From: Mucilaginibacter sp. PAMC 26640
Lineage (GTDB): Bacteria; Bacteroidota; Bacteroidia; Sphingobacteriales; Sphingobacteriaceae
Length of the DNA stretch: 64,000 bases
Direction of reading: 5' to 3'
Assembly: GCA_001596135.1 (NCBI GenBank)
Contig: CP014773.1
Coordinates: forward strand, 1,922,001-1,986,000
Each line of letters opens with the position of its first letter. The stretch's first letter is position 1. The notes under the pieces were generated by a model. That model was given only the letters and a program-made list of their open reading frames with translations. It made no database searches and had not been told where the DNA came from. Below are positions 45,897 through 55,282 of this stretch, piece after piece. Made by a program: the position numbers and the translations under genes.

Positions 45897-46277
45897 ATGC
45901 CCGAAAAGAAGAAATTCAACATAGAATATGAGATAAAATCCTCCCCAAGGATTCTGTATACTTTTCTAAATGAAGCAAATGGGTTAACCCAATGGTTTGC
46001 AGATGATGTTAGCGTACGCGACCAGATCTATACTTTTACCTGGGACGGTGAGAAGCAAAATGCCAAGCTTATAGCCATTAAAGAGAATAAATTAGTGCGT
46101 TTTAAGTGGCTGGATGATGAACCGCAGACCTATTTTGAGATGGAAATCATCCAGGATGAGCTTACAAATGATGTAGCTTTGAGCATTACAGATTTCGCAA
46201 CTGAAGATACTATTACCGAGCGTAAACAGATTTGGGATAACCAGATCGACTATCTCATCGGCGTGCTTGGCGCTTAA
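45897..46277 (+). CDS. START-like domain protein (SRPBCC fold)
   Basis: A 126-residue cytosolic protein. I use the ATG at 45897, since the longer frame adds only seven residues with no family support. The sequence KKKFNIEYEIKSSPRILYTFLNEANGLTQWFADDVSVRDQIYTFTWDG and ITERKQIWDNQIDYLIGVLGA fits the Bacteroidota START-like group related to AHSA1 proteins. The ligand is unknown. It sits upstream of the LptF-type gene on the same strand. Confidence 0.88.
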   Translation: MPEKKKFNIEYEIKSSPRILYTFLNEANGLTQWFADDVSVRDQIYTFTWDGEKQNAKLIAIKENKLVRFKWLDDEPQTYFEMEIIQDELTNDVALSITDFATEDTITERKQIWDNQIDYLIGVLGA

Positions 46278-46300
46278 ATCTTATATTTTCCTTATTTTTG
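46267..46300 (+). promoter_or_regulatory. Bacteroidota-type promoter of the LptF/G-type gene
   Basis: TTG at 46267-46269, a 23-base spacer, and TATTTTTG at 46293-46300. The start codon is at 46374. The -33 box lies inside the last codons of the preceding gene. Confidence 0.5.
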
Positions 46301-46373
46301 CGCCGTTTAAACAATATGCTGCTATAATTATAGTTAAGCAGTACGCGGCTATTGGTGCCGCTGAATCCGCCCG

Positions 46374-47798
46374 ATGAAGAAGATCCATCTATTACTGCTC
46401 AAATCATTTATAAGGCCTTTTATTGTCACCTTGTTTATTGTGATGTTTGTGCTGTTGATGTTGTTTTTGTTTAAATACATCGACGATCTGATTGGCAAGG
46501 GCTTTCAATGGTATATCATCCTGGAGCTGATGATGTACAACTCTGCCACTAACGTGGCAATGGCACTTCCACTTTCTGTATTGCTTTCATCTATCATGAC
46601 ATATGGTAGTCTCGGTGAAAATTATGAACTGGTAGCGATCAAATCGGCGGGTATTTCGCTTCGCCGTGCCATGTATCCTATGATGGTGGTAGTGGTGATA
46701 TTAAGTATAGCAGCTTTTGCTTTTTCGGATTGGATGCTACCCCGGGCTAATCTTAAATATTATTCTTTGTTGTACGATGCGCGCAAGCAAAAGTCTGCGG
46801 ATCTTTTGCCCGAGAATATATTCAGCAACCGTTTCCCGGGATACTCTATTCGTGTAAAAGAAAAAGACCCGGATGGGCAGACACTGCACAACATCATGAT
46901 CTATCAGCACAGTGAGCTGGAAACCAATCAAAGCGTAACCTTTGCCAAATCGGGGTTAATGTATCGCTCCAAAGATGATCTTTATCTTATTCTGCAATTG
47001 AAGGATGGGGTAAGGTACGAAGAACAGGCAAGCGAAAACAATTACTCTGCGCGTCAAAAGTTGGTCCGCTTTCGCTTTAAAGAGAGGGAGCAAAAATTTG
47101 ATCTTTCTGGATTTAATATGACGCGGACTAATGAGAACGAATTCAGAAGTGCATCGATGATGATGGATCTTAAACAGATCCAGCATTATGTAGATTCTGC
47201 AAACCGCAATGTTGACAGCACGGTGCGTACTAATTATGCACTCATAAAGCCTTACATCAGGTATTTTGCCGTACCACTTAAATCTGCCGTTATTAAGCAC
47301 CTGGTGCCGGCAGACAGTATTAAGCTGGGTGGACCGGGCGACAAAATTAATGCATATAATAATGCTGCGAGTGAAGTGAAGCAGATCCAGGATATGATAA
47401 AAAACCGCACCGATAATTACAAGGAGTCGACCAAAAGTGTGCGGCGCTACATTATGGAATACCATAAGAAGTTTACCCTGGGTGCTGCTTGTATCGTGTT
47501 GTTCCTGATTGGTGCTCCGCTAGGCGCAATTATCCGTAAGGGCGGCCTAGGCCTGCCTGTTGTGGTATCCGTGATCTTCTTTTTAATCTATTACATTATT
47601 GGTACCATAGGCGAAAAATCAGCAAAAGAAGGTGACCTGTCGCCAATTATTGGCTCATGGATAGCTATTGCCGTGCTTTTCCCTATCGGGATTTTTTTAA
47701 GCTACAAAGCTGCTACAGACTCCGCATTATTTGATATGGATATCTACAAACGGTATTTCAAACGCCTTCGTAACCGCAAGGCAAGCACCCCCGCATAG
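46374..47798 (+). CDS. LptF/LptG-family lipopolysaccharide export permease
   Basis: A 474-residue inner-membrane protein of the YjgP/YjgQ family (PF03739), which with the LptB ATPase pulls lipopolysaccharide out of the inner membrane. Helices lie at about 12-35 and 55-80, with two more near 100-120, then a large periplasmic domain (about 125-370), and further helices 370-455 (FTLGAACIVLFLIGAPLGAIIRKGGLGLPVVVSVIFFLIYYIIG). The GAPLGAIIRKGGLGLP motif is diagnostic. Which of F or G it is cannot be told from sequence alone. Confidence 0.94.
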   Translation: MKKIHLLLLKSFIRPFIVTLFIVMFVLLMLFLFKYIDDLIGKGFQWYIILELMMYNSATNVAMALPLSVLLSSIMTYGSLGENYELVAIKSAGISLRRAMYPMMVVVVILSIAAFAFSDWMLPRANLKYYSLLYDARKQKSADLLPENIFSNRFPGYSIRVKEKDPDGQTLHNIMIYQHSELETNQSVTFAKSGLMYRSKDDLYLILQLKDGVRYEEQASENNYSARQKLVRFRFKEREQKFDLSGFNMTRTNENEFRSASMMMDLKQIQHYVDSANRNVDSTVRTNYALIKPYIRYFAVPLKSAVIKHLVPADSIKLGGPGDKINAYNNAASEVKQIQDMIKNRTDNYKESTKSVRRYIMEYHKKFTLGAACIVLFLIGAPLGAIIRKGGLGLPVVVSVIFFLIYYIIGTIGEKSAKEGDLSPIIGSWIAIAVLFPIGIFLSYKAATDSALFDMDIYKRYFKRLRNRKASTPA

Positions 47799-47896
47799 TT
47801 TTACAAATTACCGACGGTTATCATTTAATTATCATTTAAATTTGTGGTGCTCCTCAAGTTATTTAGTAACCTATGGGGCCTGGAAAACTTAAAGAA

Positions 47897-49102
47897 ATGC
47901 TCAATACCATACCGGAAGCAATAGAAGCCATAAAAGCGGGTAAGACTATTATTGTTGTTGATGATGAAGACCGCGAGAATGAAGGTGACTTTTTAACTGC
48001 TGCCCGCAATGCCACGCCAGAGGCCATAAACTTTATGGTTAAGTATGGGCGTGGATTGGTTTGTGCCCCTATTACCAAACAACGAGCCAGTGAGCTGGAA
48101 TTGGAGCCAATGGTTACGCGCAATACAACCTCGCACGAAACCAATTTTACGGTATCTGTTGATTTGCTGGGCCATGGCTGTACCACTGGTATATCTGCTA
48201 CAGACCGTTCTAAAACCACGCTTGCTTTAATAGACCCTGCAACTAAGCCGGATGATTTGGGTCGCCCGGGGCATATTTTCCCGCTGATTGCTAAGGATGG
48301 CGGTGTTCTACGCCGATCTGGCCACACTGAGGCCGCGATTGATTTCTCGGTATTGGCTGGTTTTGAACCTGCCGGCGTAATTTGTGAGATAATGAAAGAG
48401 GATGGCGACATGGCCCGCCTGCCAGAACTATTGGATATGGCCAGGGAGTTTAACCTTGTTATCGTTTCTATTAAAGATCTTATTGCCTACAGGCTCAGTA
48501 CCGAATCTATGGTACGTAAGGAAGTATCTGTTAAAATGCCAACCGAGTGGGGAGATTTTGATATGGTTGCCTACACGCAGATGGATACCGGAGAAAATCA
48601 CCTTGCGCTTGTTAAAGGAGAATGGGAGCCTGACGAGCCAATTTTGGTGCGCGTTCACAGTTCTTGTGTAACGGGTGATATCTTTGGCTCATGCCGTTGC
48701 GATTGTGGCCCTCAGCTGCACAAAGCGATGGAGATCATCAGCAAAGAAGGCAAAGGGGTTATTATCTATATGAACCAGGAGGGCCGTGGGATTGGGCTCA
48801 TTAATAAATTAAAAGCATACCACTTACAGGAAAATGGATTGGATACTGTAGAAGCCAACATAAAACTTGGCTTTAGCATGGATCAGCGCGATTATGGCAT
48901 TGGTGCACAGATTCTACGTAACCTGGGCATCTCAAAAATGAGATTGCTGACCAATAATCCAAAAAAACGCGCCGGCTTAATCGGCTACGGATTGGAAGTG
49001 ATCGAAAATCTGCCGATAGAAATAGCATCCAACCCGCATAACGAAGCATACTTAAGAACAAAAAGAGATAAAATGGATCACGCTATTATGCGTGAGCATT
49101 AA
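47897..49102 (+). CDS. ribBA: Bifunctional riboflavin enzyme: DHBP synthase plus GTP cyclohydrolase II
   Basis: Makes both riboflavin precursors: 3,4-dihydroxy-2-butanone-4-phosphate from ribulose-5-phosphate, and the pyrimidine from GTP. It has 401 residues from the ATG at 47897, which matches the family start ([16 protein letters not shown]). An in-frame ATG at 47873 would add eight residues. RibB shows [17 protein letters not shown] and [14 protein letters not shown]; RibA (from about 205) shows the zinc cysteines in [21 protein letters not shown] and [19 protein letters not shown] box at 47837-47844 may be its promoter. No FMN riboswitch is visible. Confidence 0.96.
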   Translation: MLNTIPEAIEAIKAGKTIIVVDDEDRENEGDFLTAARNATPEAINFMVKYGRGLVCAPITKQRASELELEPMVTRNTTSHETNFTVSVDLLGHGCTTGISATDRSKTTLALIDPATKPDDLGRPGHIFPLIAKDGGVLRRSGHTEAAIDFSVLAGFEPAGVICEIMKEDGDMARLPELLDMAREFNLVIVSIKDLIAYRLSTESMVRKEVSVKMPTEWGDFDMVAYTQMDTGENHLALVKGEWEPDEPILVRVHSSCVTGDIFGSCRCDCGPQLHKAMEIISKEGKGVIIYMNQEGRGIGLINKLKAYHLQENGLDTVEANIKLGFSMDQRDYGIGAQILRNLGISKMRLLTNNPKKRAGLIGYGLEVIENLPIEIASNPHNEAYLRTKRDKMDHAIMREH

Positions 49103-49125
49103 TTCTCTTCGTCCTCATTATTACC

Positions 49126-52100
49126 TTAATCTTCAGAGGGGCCTCCGTTGATAACCGCAGGGGTAGTTGTAGCTGGCACAGGCAGCGGATTAACCGGTGC
49201 TTTGTCACGTCGGCTCTGTCGGAATATGTTCCTGAAAAATTCCCCGAAAGTATCAAAGTCGCGCTGGTAAACCAAGCCAATACCATTTACATATTGTACC
49301 CCCAAAGCATCATTGATCGTATTGAGCGTGGTACTGTTTAGGGCACGGTAAGAATACCGCACACGTAAGTTTCCATCCTTACGAATGAGGTACTGCATTT
49401 CAAAATCTTTATTTAAGGACCGGAAGTCAGAATTGAACAAGCTGCCGCGATTATTGAAAATATCGCTGGAGCCGCTGTTTGAGTAAAAACTGCCGTTTAC
49501 CGAAAGGCGGTCGTTAAACAAACGAAATCCAAGACTGGCATCGTTGAAGGACCGGATGTTAAGATCGATGTTTTTAATATTGGATTGCGATATTAAGTTA
49601 TTCAGCTTGTTAAAAGCAAATTCACTCACCGCTTCTGTAGCCGTACCCACTACCTGGTTGGTAAGATTAGTACCGGTACCTGATGCAAAGTTACGCCGTA
49701 CAATAATGCTTAGGGCCTGCTGGCTGCGGTTGTTATTATCGGCCAGGTAGGTGCTTAAATCATCTTTGATGGAAGGATCTACCGGGAAATTAAAATTGAA
49801 ATCGATATTAGGTTGTATCAGCGATTTAGTTATCAGCAACTCAGCCTGCACCAGTACCTGTTTAGGGCCGTAAGGCGATTGCAAACCCGCTGCGTTATAC
49901 AACGGCGATATATCTGTCCGTACTTCATACAAGGCCTTTAAATTGATCTCTGCGTTAGATGGATTTCCGGTCCACCGGATGGTGCCGCCCTGACTTACCA
50001 CAAAGTTTTTACTTATAAAATCCTTGGCCGTAAATTCAAATTTCCCGGAGGTGATCAAGAAATCACCAAACATCTCAAAGTCACCCAAGCTGTTGATATT
50101 GAGCTTTAAGTTTTTTGCCTGGCCGGTTCCTTCTAAAACACCGTAATCGGTGCTGATACGCACTATGGTTTTTTCATCAATGGTGAGGTCGAAATTCAGT
50201 GTAACACCATTAAAGGCGTTGATCTTCGACACTACCTTTTTAAGCGTATCATTGTGGTCAACAAAGCGGACAAAGTCGTAATCGGCAGCAGTAGCTGAAG
50301 TGTTAAGTGGAATATTAAATATAGTGCCCTCCTGGGTGCTGGCGGTAATATCAATCTTCATGTTATCCACCGGTCCCTGGAACTTAAAGGTGCCCGAGCC
50401 ATAGGCCGTTCCGTAATAAAGGTGATTGTCTTTAAAGGTAGTATTAAGCGCCAGCAGGTTTTTAGCTTCCAGTGTAATATCTATGTTGGGGTTGCTTAGA
50501 TTATTAAGATCTACCGTTCCGTTAGCGGTACCAGTGCCACCCTTAAAATCTTTCAGTACCATATCTTTTATAGTTATGGTGCTATTATCTACACTTACCG
50601 TATGCTGTACCGTGTACGCAGTTTTTAGATAATCTACCGTAACTCCGGTATTGTTTAGTGACAAGTCGCCGTTGAGGCTGGGACTGCTTGGTGACCCTGA
50701 AAGTTTAAGGTTGGCAGAGACTGTCCCTTTCAGATCAGACACCAGGCCCTTTACAAAGGGCTCAAAAATGATGGCTTCCGTATGGTCCATCTTTACATCA
50801 AAATCAAGGTTATCGCCAGCATCATGCCCCAAAGTGTAAATACCGGCTATATTAAGCGTTTCCAACCCCTGATGCGTAATGTTCATTTTCACGTTGGCCT
50901 CTTCCCGCTGATTATCCAGGTTTGATTTTAATTTGACATCCCCAATAAGCGTTTTATTCATGGTAAGGGAATCGATGGTAAGGTTGGCATCCACCCCTGG
51001 TTTTTTAATAACAGAGGTAAGCACCACATCACCATTAAGTGCACCTTTAAGTTGTACGCCGGATGATTTGGTGAGCTGGTTAAGCGTTGACATGCTAAAC
51101 TTCTGAAAACTAAGCTTTAACTGATCTTCGGGATTATCCGAAATAAAACCATTGATTTTGACCTTTTGAATTCCGTTGGATAGCTCGAAGCCTGATACCT
51201 GGGTTTTACCATCCAGCAACCTGATCCGCACCTGATCCTGGATCTTCCATTTTTGCCTTTCCAGTACAATTTCAGATGGCAGCAATTTTAACTTAGCCGT
51301 TGTATCCCGCCCGAATTCAACCAGCCCGTACAGATCCAGCTGGTTGGTTGCTGTCTTATCCGATAACTTTATGTTGAAGTTAAGGCTGTCTTTTTTGAGG
51401 AAGTTGGTAATGTTGATATCTTTAATAAATAGGCTGTCGGTAAGATCCACCCGGCTTAATGATAAGTTGAGGCCAAGTAGATCCTCGCTTGTGCTTTCAT
51501 CAATAATGAAATCATGAAATACTATTTTGCCATACTTAATGGTTTTTACAAAGCCGGTTAGCGTTGCCGTCTTGTCATCCGAATTGAATTTTCCCAGGAA
51601 CGTACCCTGCTCAGGTATTTTTAAATCTGGAAAAAACATTGCCGTTACAGGGTCGAGATTTTTTAAAGTCAGGTTAAAATCAAAGTGCTGAAGCTTTGGC
51701 TTGCCAATATCTGTTTTTAACGACGGGATATATTTTTTAGCAATGCTTTTAAAGTAGGAGGGAAGGGTGGCCAGGTCAAAGGTTCCTTTTATACTGCCAT
51801 CTGCAAGGTCTGATTTGAGCGCTATCGTGCGGTCATTCCCTTTGCCGTTTGCATCTATCGATAAGGTGTCAATTGTATAAACCTTTCGCGGATCAGCTAC
51901 TCTGATACTGGTCAATAAAATATGGCCGTCTAAATTCTCCAGATTGTTACCGGAAAAATTAGTATTCAATGTAGTGTTGAAGGTAATAGTATCTTTAAGC
52001 AGCTTTAGAGATTGCAGCCTTGCATTTTCAACATTACCTGTAAAATTAAAAACAGGCAATTTGGGATTGAGATTAACACTGCCGCTTATAAAAAGTTTAA

Positions 52101-53580
52101 TATTCCTATCGTTAATGCTCAGCTTACCTGCCGCTATCTTTTTCGCAAATGTGCCGTTAGTCACCAGGTTAGTATAGGTATAACCTTTAACACCAATAGA
52201 CTTAATATTCGCATTCCCCTTTATATTGAGGTTGTTAAGGGCATCCCCGCTGCCGCTTACATTTCCTGTGAGGGTAGCGCGTCCCAGTGTTTTATCATCA
52301 ATGAGCGTACCCAAATCAAAGTTGGAGGTGCTTATCTTCCCGCTGTAGCTTGGAATACCTTTTTTGTTAATTTTTAAGTTAATATCCGGGTCAAAGCGGC
52401 CAAGTGCAGTTTTGAAGGTACCGAAGGCGACAAAATCATTTTGTAAACCGGTAAACCTGCCGCTAAAATTCACGTTTCCAAATTTACCTACCACTGCCGG
52501 AAGCCTGGCAGTAGGGTTGCCGGTAAAATGCTTATAAAGGTAATCCAGGTCTTTCTTGTTGCTGGCTACCTGCTCAAATTTCAGTTGCAGAAATGTATTT
52601 TCCCAATCCGGGAGACCTGATAGATGAAAATCTCCCCTAATAAAAGTTGCTTGAGCTGCGGTAACAGTCAGATTGTTTGCTCTCAGGTTATTCACCAGAC
52701 CTCGTATGCGGCCGTCTACGCCCAGTTCGAAATTGATTTTCCCTAGCGTGCTGGTGAAGTAGGCTACATCTTTTGATGAAAGGTGGGATGATTTAAAATC
52801 GGCATCCATATTCACCTTATTCTCGAAATCGTCAAAATCGTTAAAGGATTTAAAATTCATCCTGAAGAAATTTTTAACATTCGAGTTAGGGGTTATAATA
52901 TTAAGGTTCTGCAGCAGGATAGCCGTTGTATCGATCGTAGTATTAGCATTAAAGTTTTTTACATAGAACCCGCTTTTCTCATGTAATGTTAAGCCCGTAA
53001 TATTGGCTTTAAACAGGTGATTTTGCACATCCATATTATGCAGTACCAAGCTGAAATGGTCTACGTCTACATCATTGAAATTTACCCCGCTTATTACTTC
53101 TGTACTGAGTTTGTTTTTGTATTTAAAATGGAAATTATTAAGGGTGATCTTTTCAAAGTTGAGTGTCCACGGTTTTCCGGTTTTTGTGGTTTTGGTAGTA
53201 TCACCGCCGGAGTTGAAATAGTCTAATATAAATTTAAGATTAGTGGTGCTGTCTTTTTGCTTTTTAAGGTATACCGAGCCATTGTCAAGCTGAATCGACT
53301 TAAAATCGAGTACCCTCTTTTTAATACTGTTGAATACTGAAAATCCGCTCAGCTCAAAAGCTAACTTCGGCGTGCTTATCAGGGTATCCTGCTGCTTATC
53401 TAACACGTACATGCCCTCCAGTACAACTGATTTAAAAGGCACAAAATAAAGGCTTTTAATATCAACCTTGGTATTTAGCTCTTTTGATAAGTAAGCTGTC
53501 GCTTTTTTTGCGGCCCATGTCTGAACGGGTTTATATTGAAACAGCATTAACACAATGCTGATTAGCAGCAGAATTATCAA
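49126..53580 (-). CDS. tamB: TamB-domain (DUF490) giant envelope protein
   Basis: A 1484-residue protein of the TamB/AsmA-like group, thought to bridge inner and outer membrane for protein assembly or lipid transport. One N-terminal membrane helix is followed by a very long beta-rich repeat region, and the conserved DUF490 C-terminus (FLITSGKFEFTAKDFISKNFVVSQGGTIRWTGNPSNAEINLKALYEVRT). The first usable start in the frame is a TTG at 53580. No in-frame ATG lies before residue 12, which is within the helix. The frame upstream to 53631 encodes a positively charged stretch (NRKVIKKLLKIAL) that a normal anchor would have. It is divergent from tsaD. Confidence 0.93.
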   Translation of the reverse strand: MIILLLISIVLMLFQYKPVQTWAAKKATAYLSKELNTKVDIKSLYFVPFKSVVLEGMYVLDKQQDTLISTPKLAFELSGFSVFNSIKKRVLDFKSIQLDNGSVYLKKQKDSTTNLKFILDYFNSGGDTTKTTKTGKPWTLNFEKITLNNFHFKYKNKLSTEVISGVNFNDVDVDHFSLVLHNMDVQNHLFKANITGLTLHEKSGFYVKNFNANTTIDTTAILLQNLNIITPNSNVKNFFRMNFKSFNDFDDFENKVNMDADFKSSHLSSKDVAYFTSTLGKINFELGVDGRIRGLVNNLRANNLTVTAAQATFIRGDFHLSGLPDWENTFLQLKFEQVASNKKDLDYLYKHFTGNPTARLPAVVGKFGNVNFSGRFTGLQNDFVAFGTFKTALGRFDPDINLKINKKGIPSYSGKISTSNFDLGTLIDDKTLGRATLTGNVSGSGDALNNLNIKGNANIKSIGVKGYTYTNLVTNGTFAKKIAAGKLSINDRNIKLFISGSVNLNPKLPVFNFTGNVENARLQSLKLLKDTITFNTTLNTNFSGNNLENLDGHILLTSIRVADPRKVYTIDTLSIDANGKGNDRTIALKSDLADGSIKGTFDLATLPSYFKSIAKKYIPSLKTDIGKPKLQHFDFNLTLKNLDPVTAMFFPDLKIPEQGTFLGKFNSDDKTATLTGFVKTIKYGKIVFHDFIIDESTSEDLLGLNLSLSRVDLTDSLFIKDINITNFLKKDSLNFNIKLSDKTATNQLDLYGLVEFGRDTTAKLKLLPSEIVLERQKWKIQDQVRIRLLDGKTQVSGFELSNGIQKVKINGFISDNPEDQLKLSFQKFSMSTLNQLTKSSGVQLKGALNGDVVLTSVIKKPGVDANLTIDSLTMNKTLIGDVKLKSNLDNQREEANVKMNITHQGLETLNIAGIYTLGHDAGDNLDFDVKMDHTEAIIFEPFVKGLVSDLKGTVSANLKLSGSPSSPSLNGDLSLNNTGVTVDYLKTAYTVQHTVSVDNSTITIKDMVLKDFKGGTGTANGTVDLNNLSNPNIDITLEAKNLLALNTTFKDNHLYYGTAYGSGTFKFQGPVDNMKIDITASTQEGTIFNIPLNTSATAADYDFVRFVDHNDTLKKVVSKINAFNGVTLNFDLTIDEKTIVRISTDYGVLEGTGQAKNLKLNINSLGDFEMFGDFLITSGKFEFTAKDFISKNFVVSQGGTIRWTGNPSNAEINLKALYEVRTDISPLYNAAGLQSPYGPKQVLVQAELLITKSLIQPNIDFNFNFPVDPSIKDDLSTYLADNNNRSQQALSIIVRRNFASGTGTNLTNQVVGTATEAVSEFAFNKLNNLISQSNIKNIDLNIRSFNDASLGFRLFNDRLSVNGSFYSNSGSSDIFNNRGSLFNSDFRSLNKDFEMQYLIRKDGNLRVRYSYRALNSTTLNTINDALGVQYVNGIGLVYQRDFDTFGEFFRNIFRQSRRDKAPVNPLPVPATTTPAVINGGPSED

Positions 53581-53739
53581 TACAATGCTTAACGCTATTT
53601 TGAGTAGTTTTTTAATAACTTTGCGGTTTAATTTAGTAGCTTCTTATCGATTTGTTGCGTTAGCTATATCGCTATACATATTTATCGGTAAATGGTTTGT
53701 TTTCTGATCACAAATTCAATCATTCAATAATTCATAAAC

Positions 53740-54741
53740 GTGCCCGTAATTTTAGGAATCGAATCTTCTTGTGATGAAACCTCCGCATCTGTTTGTGTTG
53801 ATGGCAAGATATTAAGCAATGTTATTGCAAATCAAACCATTCACGAAGCTTACGGAGGTGTTGTGCCCGAGCTTGCCTCCAGGGTGCATCAACAAAACAT
53901 TGTTCCTGCTGTACAGCAAGCTTTATTGAACGCAAAAGTAAACAAAAATGATATTGATGCAGTAGCTTTCACGCGCGGCCCCGGCCTTTTAGGTTCTTTA
54001 TTGGTGGGCGTATCATTTGCAAAGGCATTTGCGCTGGCCAGTAATATCCCATTGATAGATATTAATCACATGCAGGCGCACATTTTGGCTCATTTCATTG
54101 CTGATAATAAACCAACCTTCCCTTTTTTGTGCCTTACCGTGTCCGGCGGGCATACACAGATCGTATTGGTGAAAGATTATTTCGATATGGAAGTAATTGG
54201 CCAAACGCTGGATGATGCGGCAGGAGAGGCAATGGATAAAACAAGCAAAATTTTAGGTCTGCCTTATCCAGGTGGTCCGTTGATAGATAAATATGCGCGT
54301 AGTGGCAACCCTGATGCCTACAGGTTTCCTGAGCCGCAAATTCCCGGGTATAATTTTAGTTTTAGCGGGGTAAAAACTGCAATTTTATATTTTATAAGAG
54401 ATAACGTTGCTAAGAACTCCGATTTTATACAAGAAAACCTGCCCGATATTTGTGCTTCGGTAGAGAAACGTATTGCTACTATACTGCTAAACAAACTCAA
54501 GCGTGCCGCAGAGGAGTACGGGATAGTTGATATAGCACTTGCTGGTGGCGTATCTGCTAATACGGGGTTACGGGAAGGTTTAACAAAGCTGTGCGCCGAT
54601 AAAGGCTGGAACTGCTTTATTCCCAAATTTGAATATTGTACTGATAATGCTGCAATGATAGCCATTGCAGGGTATTATAAATTTTTAAAAGGCGAATTTG
54701 TAGGGCAGGAGGTTGCTCCGCTGGCAAGGATGCCAATGTAA
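53740..54741 (+). CDS. tsaD: tRNA N6-adenosine threonylcarbamoyltransferase TsaD
   Basis: Transfers the threonylcarbamoyl group to A37 of ANN-decoding tRNAs, with TsaB and TsaE. It has 333 residues, starting at a GTG (53740). The ASKHA fold is evident: LGIESSCDETSASVCVD, the metal-binding H110-x3-H114 (NHMQAHILAHF), CLTVSGGHTQIVLV, and the Asp in CTDNAAMIAIAG near residue 304. VVPELASRVHQQNI is the family signature. A TAACTTTG box at 53616-53623, inside the tamB start region, could serve as its promoter with a long leader. Confidence 0.97.
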   Translation: MPVILGIESSCDETSASVCVDGKILSNVIANQTIHEAYGGVVPELASRVHQQNIVPAVQQALLNAKVNKNDIDAVAFTRGPGLLGSLLVGVSFAKAFALASNIPLIDINHMQAHILAHFIADNKPTFPFLCLTVSGGHTQIVLVKDYFDMEVIGQTLDDAAGEAMDKTSKILGLPYPGGPLIDKYARSGNPDAYRFPEPQIPGYNFSFSGVKTAILYFIRDNVAKNSDFIQENLPDICASVEKRIATILLNKLKRAAEEYGIVDIALAGGVSANTGLREGLTKLCADKGWNCFIPKFEYCTDNAAMIAIAGYYKFLKGEFVGQEVAPLARMPM

Positions 54742-54743
54742 CT

Positions 54744-54836
54744 GCCCCCCGGCGCCTGAAGGGGTGCGGGATAATAAGAGGCGATAGTTTAATTAAAATA
54801 TTAATATTTTATTCCCCCTTCAGGGGGTTAGGGAGG
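54744..54836. repeat. C/G-rich intergenic inverted repeat, copy 2 of a dispersed element
   Basis: The left side (54744-54770) reads GCCCCCCGGCGCCTGAAGGGGTGCGGG. The right side (about 54811-54836) carries ATTCCCCCTTCAGGGGG followed by TTAGGGAGG. It matches the copy at 11284-11368 in both arms, but the left arm is more degraded and the loop differs (AT-rich, 54771-54810). It begins three bases after the tsaD stop. Confidence 0.7.
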
Positions 54837-54839
54837 TAT

Positions 54840-55016
54840 ATGTCAATTCCATCACTCATTTTCTGGGCAATATTTGTGTTGCCGTTAATTGCTTTTTTAA
54901 TTTGGCTGATGCGCCAGGACAAGCGTAAAGGCATTCTTGGCCTATTTGTGTTGGGTGTAATTGTTGTTGGCTGCATCACCTACATGATCTTAGAGCATAA
55001 GGCGGGGAATTACTAA
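54840..55016 (+). CDS. Small two-helix membrane protein (58 aa)
   Basis: An ATG at 54840 opens a 58-residue frame ending in TAA at 55014. It has two hydrophobic helices (about 4-24 and 32-49) joined by a strongly basic loop (MRQDKRKG), so both ends should lie outside the cytoplasm. GGGAGG ends three bases before the start, a good Shine-Dalgarno for this phylum. The Shine-Dalgarno comes from the right arm of the repeat. Probably real, function unknown. The next 200 bases hold no gene. Confidence 0.7.
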   Translation: MSIPSLIFWAIFVLPLIAFLIWLMRQDKRKGILGLFVLGVIVVGCITYMILEHKAGNY

Positions 55017-55210
55017 ATTCCGTACTTCTTGTTATTATTATCTTCCTACCTGATTAGATCTGGGGGAACGGTTGTGTTACTTTCATGTGCATGAAATTAT
55101 AAGACATTATTTTAACTTAAATGTTTATTGTAAAATAGCTACTGATTTTAAGCTATTTATAGTTTAATCTGTAATGTTAATTGCCATAATTTTAAATTGG
55201 TAAATTGGTG

Positions 55211-55241
55211 TTGCTTTGTAATGAAATTAAACCTACCTTTG
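55211..55241 (+). promoter_or_regulatory. Bacteroidota-type promoter of the DEAD-box helicase gene
   Basis: TTG at 55211-55213, a 20-base spacer, and TACCTTTG at 55234-55241, an exact -7 match. The predicted leader is about 35 bases. No other structure is obvious between 55017 and 55282. Confidence 0.65.
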
Positions 55242-55282
55242 CGCTCGATTTGGCGATGTAGCCAAATACGTTATTTTAATTC

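Noticed and set aside
46956..47465. 169-codon open frame opposite the LptF/G gene
   Set aside because: A shadow of the periplasmic domain; no family resemblance.
47799..47896. FMN riboswitch before ribBA
   Set aside because: Only 98 bases separate the genes and none of the conserved RFN-element blocks (for example the AGGGGC-rich core) is visible.
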